64,000 nt of DNA from RPQJ01 sp963696545 (lineage in GTDB: Bacteria; Pseudomonadota; Gammaproteobacteria; Steroidobacterales; Steroidobacteraceae), in NCBI GenBank assembly GCA_963696545.1, contig CAVOKQ010000016.1, positions 62,001-126,000 on the forward strand, in the 5' to 3' direction. Below are positions 61,069 to 64,000 of this stretch, in pieces. Made by a program: the position numbers and the translations under genes. Under the pieces are notes generated by a model, which was not told the origin of the DNA, searched no databases, and saw only the letters and a program-made list of their open reading frames with translations. The stretch's first letter is position 1, and each line of letters begins with the position of its first letter.

Positions 61069-62043
61069 CTACTTCGTCGGCAGCTCCAGATCCTTGACCA
61101 GCTCTTCCACGTCCCCCTGCGTCGCGGCGTTGGCCGCCCGCTCGATCAGCCGGCGCGTGAGGTGCGGCGCGAAGAGCTGCATGAAGTCGAGCTGGTACTT
61201 GCGCAGCAGCCCGCCGCGGCGGAAGCCGATCCACGTGACGTGCGCCGGGAACAGGTGCGAGGTGTCGATCTCGACCAGGTCGGCGTCGTCCTTCGGGTCC
61301 ACCGACATGCTCGCGACGATGCCGATGCCGAGGCCGAGGCGAACATAGGTCTTGATCACGTCGGCGTCGCGTGCGGTGAGCACGACGTTCGGCACGAGCC
61401 CTTCTTTCGCGAAGATATCGTGCAGCGACGAAGGCCCGGTGAAGCTGAAGACGTACGTGATGATCGGGTGCGCCGCGAGCTGCTTCAGCGTCGGTTTCTT
61501 CACCTTCGCGAGCGGGTGCGACTTCGGCACGACGACATGCCGGTGCCAGCGGTAGCAGGGCAGCAGCGAGAATCCCTCGAACAGCGACTGCGAGCCCGTG
61601 GCGATCGCGAAGTCGATGCGGTCGAGCGCGGCCATCTCGCCGATCTGCTCGGAGGTGCCCTGGTGCAGGTGCAGCCGCACATCGGGGTACTGGTCGCGGA
61701 ATGCCTTGATGACCTCGGGCAGCACGTAGCGTGCCTGGGTGTGCGTGGTGGCGATCGACAGCGTGCCGCGCGACTCGTCCTTCAGGTCGTCCGACAGGCG
61801 CTTGATGTTCTGCACCTCGCGCAGGATGCGCACCGCGCGGTCGATCACCTGCTGGCCGGCGGGCGTGACGCGCGAGAGGTTGCGGCCGTCACGCACGAAT
61901 ATCTGGAAGCCGAGCTCGTCCTCGAGCAGCTTGATCTGCTTCGACACGCCCGGCTGGGAGGTGTGCAGCTTCTCGGCGGCGGCGGTGATGTTCAGCCCGG
62001 TCTGGGCGACCGCGGCGAGGTAGCGGAGCTGGTGGAGTTTCAT
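61069..62043 (-). CDS. cysB: Cys regulon activator CysB
   Basis: This protein has 324 residues, the normal CysB length. It starts MKLHQLRYLAAVAQTGLNIT with the LysR helix-turn-helix and contains TAAAEKLHTSQPGVSKQI, ATTHTQARYVLP, HQGTSEQI and DADVIKTYVRLGLGIGIVAS, all CysB signatures. It should control sulfate uptake and cysteine synthesis in response to acetylserine, which fits with the sulfate transport genes about 10-20 kb upstream. Confidence 0.93.
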   Translation of the reverse strand: MKLHQLRYLAAVAQTGLNITAAAEKLHTSQPGVSKQIKLLEDELGFQIFVRDGRNLSRVTPAGQQVIDRAVRILREVQNIKRLSDDLKDESRGTLSIATTHTQARYVLPEVIKAFRDQYPDVRLHLHQGTSEQIGEMAALDRIDFAIATGSQSLFEGFSLLPCYRWHRHVVVPKSHPLAKVKKPTLKQLAAHPIITYVFSFTGPSSLHDIFAKEGLVPNVVLTARDADVIKTYVRLGLGIGIVASMSVDPKDDADLVEIDTSHLFPAHVTWIGFRRGGLLRKYQLDFMQLFAPHLTRRLIERAANAATQGDVEELVKDLELPTK

Positions 62044-62153
62044 GGCGGCATTCTAGCGAAAGCCTTATTGGGCGTTTCCGTGCAATTCGCGCGTTGACCT
62101 CGACCGGAGGCAGGTCCGTAGGCTGCGGGCAGCAAAATGCCTGGAGACCGGCC

Positions 62154-63689
62154 GTGACCCTCGCCTCGATCCTCAGCCGCACACAGCAGGGCCTGGATGC
62201 GCCACTGGTGCGCGTCGAAGTGCACGTCGGCAGCGGGTTGCCGGCGTTCTCGATCGTCGGGCTGCCCGAGACCGCGGTCAAGGAAAGCAAGGACCGGGTC
62301 CGGGCCGCGCTGATCAACAGCTGCTTCGACTTCCCGCCGGGGCACATCACCGTCAATCTCGCGCCGGCCGACCTGCCGAAGGAAGGCGGGCGGTTCGACC
62401 TGCCGATCGCGATCGGTATCCTCGTCGCCTCGGCGCAATTGCCACAGGGGCCGTTCGAACAGACAGAACTCTATGGCGAGCTTTCGCTAGGCGGTGACCT
62501 GCACGCAATCCGCGGAGTGCTGCCGACGGCGCTGCAAGGCACGCGCGCCGGGCACCGGATCGTCCTGCCCGAAGGCAACCTCGCCGAGGCGGCGCTTGCA
62601 CAGCGCGGGCGAATATTCGGTGCCAGGCACCTGCGCGAAGTCGCGAGTTTCGCCCGCGGCATGCGGCCGCTGGTCGAAGCGGCGGCGGAACGCACGACGA
62701 CGGTTGCTGCACCTGACGGCCCAGACCTCGCCGATCTGCGCGGCCAGGAGTACGCGCGACGCGCGCTCGAGATCGCCGCGGCCGGCGAGCACAGCCTGCT
62801 GCTGATCGGTCCGCCGGGCGCCGGCAAGAGCATGCTTGCGCAGCGGCTACCGGGAATCCTGCCGCCGATGAGCGAGGACGAGGCGCTCGAGACGGCGGCA
62901 GTGCGATCGCTCACTACGTCCGGGTTCCGTCGCGAGGAGTGGCGACGCCGTCCATTTCGCGCGCCGCATCACACGGCCTCCGCAATCGCGCTCGTCGGCG
63001 GCGGTGGCCACCCGCGGCCCGGCGAGATTTCGCTCGCGCACAACGGCGTGCTGTTCCTCGACGAGCTGCCCGAGTTCGATCGCAACGTGCTCGAAGTACT
63101 TCGCGAACCGCTCGAATCCGGACACGTCGTGATTTCGCGGGCGGCGCGCCAGGCAAAGTTCCCCGCACGGTTCCAGCTCGTGGCCGCGATGAATCCGTGC
63201 CCTTGCGGCCACCTCGGCGACAGCTCCGCGCCGTGCCGTTGCACGCCCGAGCGTATCGCAACGTACCGCGGCCGGATCTCGGGCCCGCTGCTCGATCGCA
63301 TCGACCTGCACGTCGATGTGCCGCGCGTCTCGGCCGAAGCGATTGCAGCGACGGCGCCGGCGGAGTCGTCGCACAGTGTCGCGATTCGCGTCGAACAGGC
63401 GCGCGCGATTCAGATCGCACGGCAGGGACGCGCGAATTCGCGCATCGAAGGTGTCGACGTGCTCAATGTGACTCGCGCAACGGCAGATGCCGTCGCGATA
63501 CTCGACCGGGCGATGCGACAACTGGCGCTGTCCGCGCGTGCCTATCACCGTGTCCTGCGCATGGCGCGCACGATCGCGGATCTCGCGGCCTGTGAATGCG
63601 TCCTCGCGAACCACGTGTCTGAGGCGATCCAGTTGCGGCAACTCGATCGGCGCGCAGGCACGACGCACGCGGATTCCATTTCGACGTAA
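62154..63689 (+). CDS. comM: ComM/YifB family Mg-chelatase-like AAA+ ATPase
   Basis: The protein has 511 residues from GTG at 62154. N-terminal Lon-like domain with VEVHVGSGLPAFSIVGLPE and FPPGHITVNLAPADLPKEGG. AAA+ core: Walker A GPPGAGKS, Walker B VLFLDELPEF, arginine-rich and zinc-like NPCPCG stretch. The C-terminal Mg-chelatase domain has LSARAYHRVLRMARTIADL. In naturally transformable bacteria ComM helps branch migration during recombination. An 18-bp piece of the dispersed palindromic element of this genome lies in frame at 62614-62631, encoding FGARHL. Confidence 0.93.
   Translation: MTLASILSRTQQGLDAPLVRVEVHVGSGLPAFSIVGLPETAVKESKDRVRAALINSCFDFPPGHITVNLAPADLPKEGGRFDLPIAIGILVASAQLPQGPFEQTELYGELSLGGDLHAIRGVLPTALQGTRAGHRIVLPEGNLAEAALAQRGRIFGARHLREVASFARGMRPLVEAAAERTTTVAAPDGPDLADLRGQEYARRALEIAAAGEHSLLLIGPPGAGKSMLAQRLPGILPPMSEDEALETAAVRSLTTSGFRREEWRRRPFRAPHHTASAIALVGGGGHPRPGEISLAHNGVLFLDELPEFDRNVLEVLREPLESGHVVISRAARQAKFPARFQLVAAMNPCPCGHLGDSSAPCRCTPERIATYRGRISGPLLDRIDLHVDVPRVSAEAIAATAPAESSHSVAIRVEQARAIQIARQGRANSRIEGVDVLNVTRATADAVAILDRAMRQLALSARAYHRVLRMARTIADLAACECVLANHVSEAIQLRQLDRRAGTTHADSIST
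62614..62631 (+). repeat. In-frame fragment of the palindromic element inside comM
   Basis: The 18 bases ATTCGGTGCCAGGCACCT are identical to part of the 3' arm of the hairpin at 33575-33596. Here they are translated as part of IFGARHLRE. See the corresponding finding for the argument for and against a coincidence. Confidence 0.5.
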
Positions 63690-63790
63690 TCACGTCAGTT
63701 TCTCGCGGCGACGCGCGGCTCGCTCCGGCGTATCAATGCACTCCAGGAAGCCTGCACCGTGCAGGAACGCCACCAGGGAAGGTAGCCGCC

Positions 63791-64000
63791 ATGAAACGAT
63801 TCGCAGGGTCGCGATGGAGCGTGTGGGTGTTGGGCATGTGTGCGGGCGCCGCGGCGCAGGCCCAGACGGCCGTCGGTCGCACGAGCGGGGAGGCGAGCGT
63901 CTCGACGTCGGGCGCGGCGCGATACACCGTCCCTCTCGTGTTGCCGCCGGGCACCAATGGGCTGGCACCGGAACTCGCGATCGTCTACGACCACCGAGGC
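63791..64000 (+). CDS. SpvB/Tc-toxin-like secreted protein (3' end missing)
   Basis: Seventy codons are visible up to the window edge. GGGAAGG precedes the ATG. A signal peptide (WVLGMCAGAAAQAQ) leads to SVSTSGAARYTVPLVLPPGTN, then GLAPELAIVYDHRG, which matches the N-terminal motif of SpvB/TcaC-type and RHS-associated proteins (xSGAAxYxxPxxxPPGTxGxxPxLxxxY). These are often very large. The start seems clear, but nothing can be said of its effector or C-terminal parts. Confidence 0.65.
   Translation, partial: MKRFAGSRWSVWVLGMCAGAAAQAQTAVGRTSGEASVSTSGAARYTVPLVLPPGTNGLAPELAIVYDHRG

Noticed and set aside
1..64000. tRNA, rRNA, CRISPR array, insertion sequence or prophage genes
   Set aside because: I looked through the intergenic gaps and recognisable protein families and saw no convincing example of any of these.

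Overview
The window is GC-rich, densely coded chromosomal DNA from a Gram-negative bacterium. The mix of YajQ, CysB, OxyR, a Csu-type chaperone-usher pilus, TonB-dependent receptors, DUF2868/DUF3482, PEP-CTERM and a NAD-linked [NiFe] hydrogenase suggests a Gammaproteobacterium of the Steroidobacterales/Xanthomonadales/Woeseiaceae kind. That placement is an inference from gene content. I see no rRNA, tRNA, CRISPR array, phage module or transposase.

Layout. (1) 1-7766: the 3' part of a two-domain fatty acyl-CoA reductase, a secreted DUF3011 protein, small membrane proteins, a GFA-type zinc protein, a DUF2868/DUF3482 membrane-GTPase pair and a DUF4124 protein. (2) 7869-12593, minus strand: a three-gene 2-oxoacid oxidoreductase operon (GltD-like flavin/Fe-S subunit, KorA, KorB). 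(3) 12872-17403: an archaic (Csu-type) chaperone-usher pilus locus. (4) 17662-22045, minus strand: a compact oxyR / copper chaperone / large lipase-CHAT fusion cluster. (5) 22158-23552: a NUDIX hydrolase and a D-2-hydroxyacid dehydrogenase. (6) 23816-31587: a NAD-reducing [NiFe] hydrogenase operon whose diaphorase genes are duplicated in tandem (hoxF1 hoxU1 hoxF2 hoxU2 hoxY hoxH hoxW), followed by a frameshifted nitroreductase. (7) 32374-40605: acyl desaturase, a Fur-controlled TonB receptor, YajQ, a TlpA-like lipoprotein, a DUF2780-like protein and a HerA-like ATPase. (8) 40778-52865: sulfate uptake. It contains cysA (frameshifted and fused to a universal-stress-like domain), cysT, cysW, a two-component system, an ABC exporter, sbp with an OprO/P-type porin, and an OprB-type porin. 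(9) 52893-64000: a second ABC exporter, a CYTH-like protein, a cupin, a LuxR-type regulator divergent from a PEP-CTERM protein, an OprC-like copper TonB receptor with a DUF2946 protein, cysB, comM, and the first 70 codons of an SpvB/Tc-toxin-like secreted protein.

How it may work together. The hydrogenase would turn H2 into NADH. The 2-oxoacid oxidoreductase with its own pyridine-nucleotide-type subunit could couple low-potential electrons to NAD(P). Sulfate uptake genes sit in two opposite-facing operons whose promoters share a similar 5-6-5 inverted repeat, and CysB is encoded in the same window.

Most striking points: the tandem hoxFU duplication with unequal cysteine loss, the lipase/M17-like/CHAT fusion sitting in an oxyR operon, the CysA-USP fusion, and a dispersed 22-bp palindromic element, an 18-bp piece of which lies in frame inside comM. 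Two single-base frameshifts (31866 and 41465) may be real lesions or assembly errors.
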